A program made the position numbers and the translations under genes. Below, in pieces: positions 47,622-56,746 of a stretch of 64,000 nt of DNA. Below the pieces are notes generated by a model. The model had not been told where the DNA came from and did no database searches. It saw only the letters and a program-made list of their open reading frames with translations. This DNA is from Sva-07 sp963707515. Its GTDB lineage: Bacteria; Actinomycetota; Acidimicrobiia; Acidimicrobiales; Ilumatobacteraceae. Location of the stretch: contig CAVPQI010000002.1 of the NCBI GenBank assembly GCA_963707515.1, positions 434,001 through 498,000 on the forward strand, given 5' to 3'. How positions within the stretch are numbered: the stretch's first letter is position 1; each line of letters starts with the position of its first letter.

Positions 47622-50600
47622 CTACTCCGTTCCCCCTGAGCGGGCGATCGCGGCACTGGACGTGCCGAGGTATGACTCGACGACGGCTGGGTGTGCCAGC
47701 ACGTCGTCCGGTCTGCCGGTCGCGATGACGCGACCTTGTTCGAGCGCGAGCAACCGGTCCGACACGGTCGACACGAACGGGATGTCGTGTTCGACGATGA
47801 CGAGGCTCGCGCCCATCTCGTCGCGCAACCGCCGGACGACCGGCGCCAACGCTTCGACTTCACGCTGGGCGATGCCCGAGGTGGGCTCGTCCAACAAGAT
47901 CACGGCGGGCCGGTGGGCGACCAGGCACGCCAGATCGACGACCCGACGGGTACCGGTGGAGAGCTCGCGCACGAAGGAGTAGCGATATTCGCCGAGACCC
48001 ATCAGCTCGATCAGCTCCTCGACGCGGGCGCCGACCTTGTGTTCGGAGTCGACCGCCATGGGCAGGTGGAGCGCAGCGGAGAAGATGCTGCGGCTGCCGA
48101 TGAACCGCTCCTGGGCGATCGAGAGCGTCTCGACGACGGTCAGCTCGGGGAACAGCCGGGCGTCCTGGAACGATCGGCCGAGGCCGGCGGCGGCGCGGTC
48201 GGCGGCCGTGGCGGTCGTGATGTCGCGACCGTTGAGCACGACGCGCCCGGCGAGCGAGGGCGTGAACCCCGAGACGAGATCGAAGATCGTCGTCTTCCCG
48301 GCGCCGTTGGGGCCGATGACGCCGACGATCTCGCCGGGCCAGACGTCGAACGTGGCACCGTCGACGGCGCGGATGCCGCCGAAGCTGACCGACAGGTCGG
48401 TGACCTCGAGCGCCGGCCGCGCCGACATGTCGGGGACCACACGCACCGTCTCCGGCCGGTCGATCGCCGTGCCGTGGCCGTCGGCGCCCACGGTTTCGTC
48501 GCCGGACTCGTCTGCCGCCGCACCCGACAGGAACACCGAGCGCAACAGGTCGGGGCGTTCCAGCAGTTCGGCGGTCGGTCCGTCGAAGAGGATCCGTCCA
48601 CGCTCCATGAAGTAGGCGCGCTCGGCGACGGTCAGGGCGACGTTGACGCTCTGCTCGACGAGCACCACGGTGACCCCGTCGTCGGCCATGCGGCGCACGA
48701 TCGGCAGCAGCTGACCGACGATCACCGGCGCCAGTCCGAGGCTCAGCTCGTCGATCAACAGCACCCGCGGGCGCATGACGAAGCTCATCGCCAGCGCCAG
48801 CATCTGCTGTTGCCCGCCCGACAGGTTGGCCGCCGGCGCGTCGAGCCGCTCGGCGAGGATCGGGAACATCTCCAGCACTTCGTCGATCGCCGCCTGAACG
48901 CCAGCGGCGTCGCGCCGGTGAGTCCATCCGGCGAGGTCGAAGTTCTCGCGCACCGTCAGCGATCCGAAGACGCCTTGCCCGCCGGGCATCTGGACGATCC
49001 CGAGGGCGGCGATCTCGTTGGGCGGGGCGTGGGTGATGTCGCGCCCGTCGAGGACGATGGCGCCGCGGTCTGCTTCGACGATGCCGCTGATCGCCTTCAG
49101 CAGCGTCGACTTGCCGGCGCCGTTGGTGCCCAGGAGGGCGACGATCTCACCCTCGTCGAGGCGCAGCTCGACGTCGTGGAGGACCTTCCGGTTGTCGTAG
49201 CCGGCCTCGACGCCACGCAGCAGGAGCAGGTTCGTCTGACCCTGACGGCGGTCGTAGAGGACCTCCGAACGGGCGGCCGTCGATTGCCAGACCTGGGCGA
49301 TGTCGTCGTCGATGACGTCGGCGACGCTGCGCAGGATGAGGCCGCCGATGACGAACGCCGGCAACATCGCCAGCATCCCCAGCTCGATCGTCCAGGTGTC
49401 GGCGATCCAACCGATCAGCGGCAGGATGATCAGGCCGGGGAGCACCCACAACGAGCCGATGGCGAACCCCGTGGCCCGGGCACGTGGCGGGATGGCCAGC
49501 GAGAGTGCGGCCAGCAGGCCGGGCCCGATGATCGCCAACGCCGCCGAGATGAGGCAGTTCAGGGCGACGGCGAGGATGATGTTCGGCGCCAGGGCGAACC
49601 CGGCGCTGACGACCGACGTGCAGATGGCGATCATCGACACGAAGCGGATGAGCCCCTTGACGTTGCCGACGAAACGACGGGTGGCGATGCGCGCCCCGAC
49701 GATCAGGCCGACGAGCTGGAACGGCTCGGAGATCGCCGCGGCGACACCGCGGGCGCGCTCGTCGAGATCGAACTTCTGCTCGTAGAGGAGCGCGGCGAGG
49801 GTGACGAAGCCGATCAGCGACGTCGCCAGGAAGGGGAGCGCCCACCAGATGCGCTGCAACGTCTTGACCTTGTGGGCGGTTCGCCAGCTCTCGGCGAACG
49901 ACGGCGACTCCTCCTCGGTGTCGACGATCTCCTGGCTGGCACCGGTGGCCTGACGCTCCCAGCGGCCGCGGGTCGGTTCGGCGAGCTGCATCGCCAACAT
50001 GGCAAAGATCACCGTCGGGATGACGAAGATGAGGAACGGCAGGCGCCAGTCGAAGTAGAACGCCAGGGCGCCGGCGGCGAGCGGTCCGATGATGCCGCCG
50101 ACGGCGTTGGCGGCGCGGTGGAAGCTGTACACCCGAGAGCGCGTCTCGATGGGGTAGTAGTCGGCGATCAGCGAGTTGTGCGTCGGGTCGATGACGGCCT
50201 TGCCGAGCGAGGATCCCGAGCGGGCGATCGTCAGCAGGATGACGCCGGTCGCCAGGCCGGTCATACCGGAGAAGAACGCCCACCCGAGGGCGCCGAACAC
50301 GACCAGCGGGACGCGCTTGGAGCGGTCGGCCCACTGGGCGATCGGCACCTGGAGCGCGAGGGCGGCGACGGACGAGAGAGCGACCAGCGAGAGTGCGGTC
50401 TGGATGTCGAGACCGAAGTGGTCGCGGATCTCGGGGAGCAGGATGCCGAACGCCGTGCGGTCGAGCTCGTCGACGGCGTTGAGCCCGAACAGGATCAGCA
50501 GCGGGTAGGCGGCCTGGCCACCGCAGATGTCGGCCAGCCAACGCTTGGGGTGGCGCACGCCACTCCCGAACGCCCGCACGTTGGACGTCACGGCGTTCAC
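47622..50600 (-). CDS. MFS domain fused to two LivF/LivG-type ABC ATPases
   Basis: 992 residues. Residues 1-435 form a 12-helix major facilitator domain (LLILFGLNAVDELDRTAFGIL, PIAQWADRSKRVPLVVFG). Then a LivF-type ATPase (about 460-690): Walker A GTNGAGKSTLL near 490, signature LSGGQQQ near 592, and Walker B VLLIDELSLGLAP. After a linker a LivG-type ATPase (about 725-985): Walker A GPNGAGKTT near 763, signature reading LSTGTRR near 880, Walker B VILLDEPTSG. Normal transporters use separate LivF and LivG; a permease of a different superfamily on the same chain is unusual. GTGA overlap with the upstream LivHM fusion shows tight coupling. Role of the MFS part is unknown. Confidence 0.92.
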   Translation of the reverse strand: MNAVTSNVRAFGSGVRHPKRWLADICGGQAAYPLLILFGLNAVDELDRTAFGILLPEIRDHFGLDIQTALSLVALSSVAALALQVPIAQWADRSKRVPLVVFGALGWAFFSGMTGLATGVILLTIARSGSSLGKAVIDPTHNSLIADYYPIETRSRVYSFHRAANAVGGIIGPLAAGALAFYFDWRLPFLIFVIPTVIFAMLAMQLAEPTRGRWERQATGASQEIVDTEEESPSFAESWRTAHKVKTLQRIWWALPFLATSLIGFVTLAALLYEQKFDLDERARGVAAAISEPFQLVGLIVGARIATRRFVGNVKGLIRFVSMIAICTSVVSAGFALAPNIILAVALNCLISAALAIIGPGLLAALSLAIPPRARATGFAIGSLWVLPGLIILPLIGWIADTWTIELGMLAMLPAFVIGGLILRSVADVIDDDIAQVWQSTAARSEVLYDRRQGQTNLLLLRGVEAGYDNRKVLHDVELRLDEGEIVALLGTNGAGKSTLLKAISGIVEADRGAIVLDGRDITHAPPNEIAALGIVQMPGGQGVFGSLTVRENFDLAGWTHRRDAAGVQAAIDEVLEMFPILAERLDAPAANLSGGQQQMLALAMSFVMRPRVLLIDELSLGLAPVIVGQLLPIVRRMADDGVTVVLVEQSVNVALTVAERAYFMERGRILFDGPTAELLERPDLLRSVFLSGAAADESGDETVGADGHGTAIDRPETVRVVPDMSARPALEVTDLSVSFGGIRAVDGATFDVWPGEIVGVIGPNGAGKTTIFDLVSGFTPSLAGRVVLNGRDITTATAADRAAAGLGRSFQDARLFPELTVVETLSIAQERFIGSRSIFSAALHLPMAVDSEHKVGARVEELIELMGLGEYRYSFVRELSTGTRRVVDLACLVAHRPAVILLDEPTSGIAQREVEALAPVVRRLRDEMGASLVIVEHDIPFVSTVSDRLLALEQGRVIATGRPDDVLAHPAVVESYLGTSSAAIARSGGTE

Positions 50601-52939
50601 GATCCTCCTCCGGGCCGCCCACTGGGTTCGCCGGCGTCGGCATCTCGCGCTTCGTGGGCTTCAGCGGCGTCGTGTTCGGCTTGCTCGCGGGCGTGCTCGA
50701 CGGCGTCGTCGGCAACGGCGTGGACGATGTCGCCGACGACCCCGTCGAAGATCGTGTCGACGACCGGGTCGAGCTGTCCGGCATCGGGGTCGACGACGTC
50801 GGCGGGCGGGGGAGTGCCGGGGCTGGTGGGCGGGGGAGTGCCGCGGCTGGTGGGCGGGGGAGTGACGCCGCTGGCCAGTGGGGTCATGCCGGCGTCGGCT
50901 TCGTCGTCGACCACGGTGACGTGTGCCGGGTCGACCGGGGTGCCGGTGCGACCCGTTGCCAGCAGCACGACACGGTCGCGGAGCTTGATCACCAGGCTGG
51001 CCAGTCCGCCCGGCAGGATCAGCAGCACGAGCAGCACACCCACTGCCGACGACAGCAGTCGCCACTCCGGCGCGGTGATGAACCACTGGCTGCCGCGCAG
51101 GAACACGGCGCCGAGCACCCCGCCGAAGAGCGAGCCGAGCCCGCCGACGACAGCCGAGGTGAACACGTCGAGGCTGGCGCCGGCGCCATAGCTGGTGAGG
51201 TCGAAACTCTGGCTGAGGTGGACGAAGAGCCCGCCGGCGATCCCGGCGACGCCACCCGAGATCATGAACGCGGTGAGCTTGGCAGGCACCGGTGACACCG
51301 AGAACGCCTGGGCGGCGAGCTCGTTCTCGCGCAGGGCGACGATCGCCCGGCCGCCGCGGCTGTGGCGGATGCCGCGCAGGGCGAGGTAGACGAGGGCGAG
51401 GATGACGAGGCTGTAGACGTAGTAGCGGGTCGGCGTCGACACGTCGATGCGGCCGAACAGCGGCAGCCGTTGGACGCGCTCCTGGGGGATCCACCCGAAG
51501 AAGGCGCGATTGAGGAACCACGAGTTGACGGCGAGCGCGAACACGAGCGTCGTCACCGCCAGGTAGAGCCCGCGCAGGCGCAGGGCGGGCAGGCCGACGA
51601 CCAACGCCGCCACGGCGCCGGCGACACCGCCGAGGAGCAGGGCCAACGTCATGTCGACACCCCACTCGATCGTGCACTTGGCGCTCACCGCTGCGCCGAT
51701 GGCGACGAACGCCATCTGGCCGAGCGAGATCTGGCCCGCCCATCCGGACAGCACGACCAGCGAGAGCCCGATGACGGCGAAGACGACGACGGCGGTCGCC
51801 TTGATCACCTGGTCGGTGCGCAGCACGAGCGGGATGACGACCAGCCCGGCAAGGATCAAGGCGGCGGTGCCCCAACGGACGAGTCGGACGAGTGGGAGCC
51901 GGGTGATCCACGGTTGCAACGGCCGGACCTCGTCGGCGAGGCGCCACGCGGCGGTCTCGTCGCGGTCCGCTCGCCCGTACTGACGACGCTGCAGGAGCAG
52001 CGCGATGAGCACGAAGGCGCCGATGATCGGGGTCACGAGCAGCGGGCTGCTGGCGTTCCAGGCGACGCCGTACTCGAGCACGCCGAGGGCGATGGCGGCC
52101 GTGGCGACGGTCGGCAGGTCGCGCAGCCGGCCGATGACCAGCGCCGCCAACGCCTGGACGAGGGCGACGAGGCTGAGCGCCGAGCCGAGCGGCACGCCGA
52201 GGATGCCGGCGCGGAGGAACATCGCCAGGAACGACAGCGCGGCGGCGATGCCCCAGACGAGCGTCGACAGCCACGCGACGGGGATGCCGAGCATCAGCGC
52301 ACGGTCGCTGCGCTCGGCAGACCCACGGATCGCCGTACCGAGACGGGTGGTGCCGAGGAAGACGGCGACGGCGATCATCGCCAGGGGGGCGACGATCAAG
52401 GCGATGATGTCGTTCGCCGAGAGGATGAACGTGCCGATCGTCAGCTTCCAGTCGACCGGCGGCGGGATGCGCTGCGAGGCGGCGCTGCGATCCCACATCT
52501 CCGGGATCAGCAGGGCCAGTGCGGCGAGCAGCTGGGTGATGCCGATCGTGGCGACGGTGAGGACGAGGCGCGACGCCCGGGCGAAGCGTCTGACGAAGGC
52601 GAGCTCGACGATCACGCCGAGGGCGACGGCGGCGACCATGCCGACGCCGAAACCGAGCAGGTAGGGGAGCCCGGAGAAGACGATGAGGCCAACGGCGAGC
52701 GACGTCGGGACGAATCCGAGGTCGGCCTGGGCGAAGTTGATGACCCGGTTGGCCCGGTAGACGAGCGCCATGCCGACCGCCAGCAGCGCGGTCAGCAAGC
52801 CGAGGACGACGCCGCGGATCCAGGCCCCCATCGGCATCCCGAAGAACGCCAGCTGGACTGCGATCAGCCCGATGGCCGGCGCGAACTTCCACGCCAATCG
52901 GTTTGCGTTGGCTCCCCAACCGGTGGTCGACACCCCCAT
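50597..52939 (-). CDS. LivH-LivM fused permease
   Basis: 780 residues from ATG 52939. Residues 1-300 are LivH-like (GVVLGLLTALLAVGMALVYRANRVINFAQADLG), residues about 360-660 LivM-like (GLSLVVLSGWAGQISLGQMAFVAIGA, VGLPALRLRGLYLAVTTLVFAL). A cytoplasmic tail of about 110 residues contains three TPPPTSRG-type repeats and an acidic His/Ala-rich end. This one chain gives both membrane halves of the importer. Promoter side: TAGGTT ten bases before the ATG. First gene of the operon. Confidence 0.92.
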   Translation of the reverse strand: MGVSTTGWGANANRLAWKFAPAIGLIAVQLAFFGMPMGAWIRGVVLGLLTALLAVGMALVYRANRVINFAQADLGFVPTSLAVGLIVFSGLPYLLGFGVGMVAAVALGVIVELAFVRRFARASRLVLTVATIGITQLLAALALLIPEMWDRSAASQRIPPPVDWKLTIGTFILSANDIIALIVAPLAMIAVAVFLGTTRLGTAIRGSAERSDRALMLGIPVAWLSTLVWGIAAALSFLAMFLRAGILGVPLGSALSLVALVQALAALVIGRLRDLPTVATAAIALGVLEYGVAWNASSPLLVTPIIGAFVLIALLLQRRQYGRADRDETAAWRLADEVRPLQPWITRLPLVRLVRWGTAALILAGLVVIPLVLRTDQVIKATAVVVFAVIGLSLVVLSGWAGQISLGQMAFVAIGAAVSAKCTIEWGVDMTLALLLGGVAGAVAALVVGLPALRLRGLYLAVTTLVFALAVNSWFLNRAFFGWIPQERVQRLPLFGRIDVSTPTRYYVYSLVILALVYLALRGIRHSRGGRAIVALRENELAAQAFSVSPVPAKLTAFMISGGVAGIAGGLFVHLSQSFDLTSYGAGASLDVFTSAVVGGLGSLFGGVLGAVFLRGSQWFITAPEWRLLSSAVGVLLVLLILPGGLASLVIKLRDRVVLLATGRTGTPVDPAHVTVVDDEADAGMTPLASGVTPPPTSRGTPPPTSPGTPPPADVVDPDAGQLDPVVDTIFDGVVGDIVHAVADDAVEHAREQAEHDAAEAHEARDADAGEPSGRPGGGS

Positions 52940-52996
52940 GTCGGACGGCAACCTAGTGGGCACGCGCGAACCTGATCGTGTCGGACGGCACCGCGG

Positions 52997-53009
52997 TGAC
53001 AAATTGTCA
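52997..53009. promoter_or_regulatory. Palindrome TGACAAATTGTCA upstream of transporter operon
   Basis: A perfect 6-bp inverted repeat around one base, 57 bases before the LivHM start. It resembles the TTGACAA-N6-TTGTCAA site at 55353. Confidence 0.5.
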
Positions 53010-53046
53010 ACAGAACGTCAGCTGCGCCACCGCACCCCCCGATGCC

Positions 53047-53085
53047 GCAGGTGACGATCGCGGTCGGGTGCCGTTCGTCACCTGC
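53047..53085. other. Hairpin GCAGGTGACGA/TCGTCACCTGC
   Basis: Perfect 11-bp arms (53047-53057, 53075-53085) with a 17-base loop, just before the secreted-protein gene. A second hairpin with the same GTGACGA core follows that gene (54169). Confidence 0.7.
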
Positions 53086-53154
53086 CCCTTCGCCGGTCGG
53101 TTATGTTTCGCGTTCACCCCGCGGGGTGGTCCCGACGGGCGGGAAGGACGGGAC

Positions 53155-54159
53155 ATGGTGGCAGGGCATTCCGACCGCGGACATCTGTGGCGGTCGCGGT
53201 GGGCGGCGATCGGCGCCGCTGTTGCAGTCAGTGTGGGTGCGGGTGGCGTCGTCCACTGGGCATCGGCGGCGGAGAGCACACGGTCGAGCTTCGTCGCCAT
53301 CACCCCCGTGCGCGTGCTCGACAGTCGAGACGGGCTGGACCTGGGTCTGGCCGGCCCGTTCGTGTCGCCGGCGTCGCAGGACCTGACGATTGCCGGACCG
53401 ATCCCGCTGCCGGGCGGGCCGCGGACCGTGGTGCCGGTCGGCGCCACCGGCGTGGTACTCAACGTGACGGCGGTCGGACCGACGCATGCCGGATTCGTCA
53501 GCGTGCGGCCCGCGGACGCACCGGATGCGCCGGGCACCTCGAACCTCAACGTCGAGGCCGGGACCAACGTGCCGAACGCCGTCACCGTCCAGGTGCCGAC
53601 CGTCGGCAGCGACGCCGGCAGGATCGAGCTCACCTACGACGCCTACGGCACGGCGGGGGCACGCACCGACCTGCTGGTCGACGTCGTCGGGTACTACGTG
53701 GCAGCCGGCCCGCCGCGCACCGAGACGATGACGATCCCGTGGAACGAGTTCTTCCCGGGCGGCGCGGGCGGGTACGCCTACGCCGTGTCCGGCGGACATG
53801 TCGGCCGCTCGCTCACCGGTGTCGGCGGCAACGGCGGCAACCGCCTCAGTGCACCGATCATGCTGCCTCAGGGAGCGAGGATCACCGCTGCCAGCTGGGG
53901 AGTCCGTGACAACGGCGCGGCCTCACCGAGCGTTTCGATCGTCCGCTACAGCCTGGGCGGCGGGGGCGGAGTACTCCTCGGCTCAGTCGACGTGAGCGGC
54001 GCGTCGAGTTCCTTTCGCGCCGTCGGCGCGTCGATCGATCCGGGGCTCGCCGTGATCGACAACTCGGCGTACCTGTACACCGCGGAGATGTTCCTCACCG
54101 GCTGGACGACGGGTGACTACGAGGTCGGTTGGCTGACCCTCACCTACACGACGCCCTGA
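53155..54159 (+). CDS. Secreted beta-sandwich protein with actinobacterial VRVLDSR repeat domain
   Basis: 334 residues, ATG after GGAAGG. Sec signal (RWAAIGAAVAVSVGAGGVV ... ASAAES). Residues 45-185 form the common exported domain FVAITPVRVLDSRDG ... GVVLNVTAVGPTHAGFVSV ... VDVVGYYV; the C-terminal half (ETMTIPWNEFFPGG ... EVGWLTLTYTTP) is a separate beta-rich domain. Typical of actinobacterial cell-surface or matrix proteins, with no catalytic motif. Flanked by two similar hairpins. Confidence 0.82.
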   Translation: MVAGHSDRGHLWRSRWAAIGAAVAVSVGAGGVVHWASAAESTRSSFVAITPVRVLDSRDGLDLGLAGPFVSPASQDLTIAGPIPLPGGPRTVVPVGATGVVLNVTAVGPTHAGFVSVRPADAPDAPGTSNLNVEAGTNVPNAVTVQVPTVGSDAGRIELTYDAYGTAGARTDLLVDVVGYYVAAGPPRTETMTIPWNEFFPGGAGGYAYAVSGGHVGRSLTGVGGNGGNRLSAPIMLPQGARITAASWGVRDNGAASPSVSIVRYSLGGGGGVLLGSVDVSGASSSFRAVGASIDPGLAVIDNSAYLYTAEMFLTGWTTGDYEVGWLTLTYTTP

Positions 54160-54168
54160 CGCAGGCGT

Positions 54169-54211
54169 GAGCACGTGACGAATGGGGACGGGTCCCGTTC
54201 GTCACGTGCTC
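54169..54211. terminator. Convergent terminator hairpin
   Basis: 14-bp arms GAGCACGTGACGAA/TTCGTCACGTGCTC plus four inner pairs and a 5-base loop. The right arm contains the stop codon of the convergent YihY gene. Confidence 0.85.
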
Positions 54212-55266
54212 GGCTCCTCCTCGATCTCGATCTCGTCCGGGCCGCCCCGAGCCTCGGGGGAACCGGCGCGGGCGCGACGAGCCGAGGCCTGCTGGCCGTC
54301 GTCGTCGTAGTGCACCGTCACCGACTGGAAGCCCTTGAACTGCTGCGACGACACGGCGTCGAGGTAGGCCCGCCGGTCGGCATCGGTGAGGTCGACGTTG
54401 TCGGTGAATGGGGTCAGCAGCGCCCGCGGGTAGAGCCGCTTGGCGCGCACGACGTTGATCTCCGACCCGATCACGATCCCGACGCCCGCCAGGAAGATCC
54501 ACGCCAGGAGACCGAGGACGAGGGCGAACACGCCGTACGTGGCGCCGGAGCCGTTCACGACGTTGCCGACGAAGACGGCGCCGAAGAACTGCAGCGCCTG
54601 CCAGAACGTGGCGGCGACCAATGCGCCGGGGATGACGTCGCGGCGGCGCACCTGGTACGGGCGAAAGATCCGGAATGTCACCACGAACACGGCGACGTTG
54701 ACGAGGATCGACAAGCCGATCGCGGCGACCGTGGTCCACGTGCCGAGATCGGCCCCGAACGTCGCCGCACCCAGCCCGACGCTCGACAGGATCGTCGTCG
54801 CCACGACGGCCAGTCCCGCGACGGCGATGAAGCGCAGGCTGCGTAGACGGGCCCGGATCGGGTTCGGTCGCCGGTTGCGGGGGACCGACCAGGTGACGTA
54901 CATCGTGTTCTGGATCGCCTGGGCGACGCCGAGGCCGCCGTACAACGCCACGACACCACCGACGATGATCGCCCCGACGCTTCCCTGCAGCCCCTGCGGG
55001 TCGGCGATCTGGTCGCCGATCACCGGGAACTGGCTGAGGGTCGAGTCGAGCACCTGCTGTTGGAGGTCCGGGCGGTCGTCGAGCACGAACCCGAGAATCG
55101 ACGTGAGGAGCAGCAGTAGCGGGAACAACGACAAGAACCCGTAGTAGGTGATGAGCGCGGCGAGGTACGGGCCCTGGTCCTCACCGAACTTGTAGAGGAC
55201 GCCGATCGGGAAGGCGACGATCGGATGGCGACGCTGGAATGCGTCGACCCGTTCCGTCATCGTCAT
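54202..55266 (-). CDS. YihY/virulence-factor-BrkB family membrane protein
   Basis: 354 residues from ATG 55266 with GGGAGGTGA upstream. Six helices of the YihY family: YLAALITYYGFLSLFPLLLLLTS, GAIIVGGVVALYGGLGVAQAIQ, GVFALVLGLLAWIFLAGVGIVIGSE. C-terminal tail is basic then acidic (DEIEIEEEPST). Once mislabelled RNase BN; true function is unknown, a transporter or envelope protein. The stop lies in the convergent terminator stem. Confidence 0.9.
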   Translation of the reverse strand: MTMTERVDAFQRRHPIVAFPIGVLYKFGEDQGPYLAALITYYGFLSLFPLLLLLTSILGFVLDDRPDLQQQVLDSTLSQFPVIGDQIADPQGLQGSVGAIIVGGVVALYGGLGVAQAIQNTMYVTWSVPRNRRPNPIRARLRSLRFIAVAGLAVVATTILSSVGLGAATFGADLGTWTTVAAIGLSILVNVAVFVVTFRIFRPYQVRRRDVIPGALVAATFWQALQFFGAVFVGNVVNGSGATYGVFALVLGLLAWIFLAGVGIVIGSEINVVRAKRLYPRALLTPFTDNVDLTDADRRAYLDAVSSQQFKGFQSVTVHYDDDGQQASARRARAGSPEARGGPDEIEIEEEPST

Positions 55267-55352
55267 CGCACATCACCTCCCGGAGCGCCGTCCACGCTCG
55301 CAGTCTTCCCCGGCGCGGGCGCCCGACACCGATCGAGTCGAAACAACATCCC

Positions 55353-55382
55353 TTGACAACTTAATTTGTCAACACGTACGGT
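55353..55382 (+). promoter_or_regulatory. Promoter and operator of the HTH/SRPBCC operon
   Basis: TTGACA (55353-55358), 18-base spacer and TACGGT (55377-55382), then six bases to GTG 55389. An inverted repeat TTGACAA-N6-TTGTCAA (55353-55372) covers the -35 box, a likely site for the encoded repressor. Confidence 0.7.
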
Positions 55383-55388
55383 CGGGAC

Positions 55389-55961
55389 GTGGAACAACTG
55401 CGAGTACTCACCGACGCCGCCACCGTCGAAGTCGCGCTCGACCCGATCCGAGCCTCGATCCTCGCCGCCCTGAGCGAACCGGCGTCGGCGACCACGGTCG
55501 CTGCCGCGGTCGGGTTGACCCGCCAGAAGGTCAACTACCACCTCAAGGCGCTGGAGGCGCAGGGGCTGGTCGAGCTGGCCGAGGAGCGGGCGTGGGGCGG
55601 CATCACCGAACGGTTGATGCGCCGTTCCGCACGACACCTCGTCGTGTCGCCCGACGTGCTGCAACCGGCCGCCCTCGACCCGAACGAGGTCGCCGATCAG
55701 TTGTCGGCCGCCTACCTGATCGCGGTCAACGCCCGTGCGGTGTCCGAGGTCGGTGCGATCGCCGGTGCCGCCAACGGTCGCCGCCTGCCGACGCTGACCG
55801 TCGACACGGTCATCGGGTTCGCATCGGCCGACGACCGTGCCGCGTTCGCCGTCGAGCTGCAGGCGGCGGTCGCCGCCCTGGTTGCCACGTACCACCACGA
55901 CGATGGGCGCCCGCACCGTTTGACCATCTCGTCCTATCCCCGACCCGAGGAGCAATCATGA
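55389..55961 (+). CDS. ArsR-like winged-helix transcriptional regulator
   Basis: 190 residues, GTG start fixed by promoter spacing. Winged helix near residues 15-75 (DPIRASILAALSEPASATTVA, GLTRQKVNYHLKALEAQGLVEL). The remainder is a ligand- or dimer-type domain (NGRRLPTLTVDTVIGFASADD). Its ATGA overlap with the SRPBCC gene is the standard ArsR-AHSA1 pairing. It probably represses its own operon through the TTGACAA palindrome. Confidence 0.88.
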   Translation: MEQLRVLTDAATVEVALDPIRASILAALSEPASATTVAAAVGLTRQKVNYHLKALEAQGLVELAEERAWGGITERLMRRSARHLVVSPDVLQPAALDPNEVADQLSAAYLIAVNARAVSEVGAIAGAANGRRLPTLTVDTVIGFASADDRAAFAVELQAAVAALVATYHHDDGRPHRLTISSYPRPEEQS

Positions 55962-56521
55962 ACGACCACACCCGCGACGACGCCGCACATCCCGAACGCA
56001 TCGAACATCGGATGGAGCGCACGTTCGAGGTGGCGGCCACGCCGGAACAGGTGTGGGAGGCGATCGCCACCGCCGACGGCCTCACCGCCTGGATGCTGCC
56101 GACCCAGCTCGATCCGCGGATCGGCGGGGAGGTGTCGTTCGATCTCGGCGGGTTCGTGTCCACCGGCGTGGTCACCGACTACGCGCCCAACCAACGATTC
56201 GCCTTCGAGGAACCGTGGCCGATCGCCGATCGTCCCGAGGACATCCCGAGCGAGATGGTCGAGTGGTTCGAATCGATCGGTGTCTCGTTGTCGGAGGTGT
56301 ACCGAGACCTCCCGTCGCTGAGCCCGATCGCCACCGAGTTCCTGGTCGCCGCGGCCTCCGGCGGCAGCTCCGTGATCCGCGTCGTCACCAGCGCCTACGG
56401 CACGGGTGCGGATTGGGAGAACGAGTTCTTCACCGAGATGACCGCCGGTTGGAGTGAGCTGATCGACAACCTCTCGAGGCTCCTCGCCGCTGCGGACCAA
56501 CCGGAAGGCAGCACCCGATGA
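55958..56521 (+). CDS. SRPBCC/AHSA1-domain protein
   Basis: 187 residues, ATG in an ATGA overlap with GAGGAG upstream. START-like fold of the Aha1 C-terminal type: RTFEVAATPEQVWEAIATADGLTAWM, DPRIGGEVSFDLGGFVSTGVVTDY, FEEPWPIADRPEDIP. Binds a hydrophobic ligand or acts as an effector of the paired regulator; exact ligand unknown. Its TGA overlaps an ATG that opens the degenerate third gene. Confidence 0.88.
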   Translation: MNDHTRDDAAHPERIEHRMERTFEVAATPEQVWEAIATADGLTAWMLPTQLDPRIGGEVSFDLGGFVSTGVVTDYAPNQRFAFEEPWPIADRPEDIPSEMVEWFESIGVSLSEVYRDLPSLSPIATEFLVAAASGGSSVIRVVTSAYGTGADWENEFFTEMTAGWSELIDNLSRLLAAADQPEGSTR

Positions 56522-56704
56522 CCGCCACGCAACAACCCGCCGCACACGCGTCGAGCGCACACCGAGCGCTCCGGCGACCTGCTGCGGACCGGTGCACTCG
56601 CCGGGGTGATCGCTGCGATCTGCCGCTCGCTCGCCGACTTCCGTTCGACCCGGCTCGCTGACGGGTCGGCCGGCGATCACCTGCAGACAGGGAGCGCCAC
56701 CTAG
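56518..56704 (+). pseudogene. Remnant of a DUF6069-like membrane gene
   Basis: ATG overlaps the SRPBCC stop (ATGA) as in intact three-gene operons. The frame reads MTATQQPAAHASSAH and hits a stop at 56659, while the +1 frame contains DLLRTGALAGVIAAIC, the N-terminal membrane segment of DUF6069 proteins. Even with one base removed the protein is only about 61 residues instead of about 140. So the gene is truncated as well as frameshifted. Confidence 0.6.
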
Positions 56705-56746
56705 ATTGCGCCGATCGACGGCACCCGCCAATTCACCTCGCGCCAG

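Noticed and set aside
47691..51191. Long open frame on the plus strand opposite the transporter operon
   Set aside because: Antisense shadow of the ABC/MFS genes; no signal, domain or start support.
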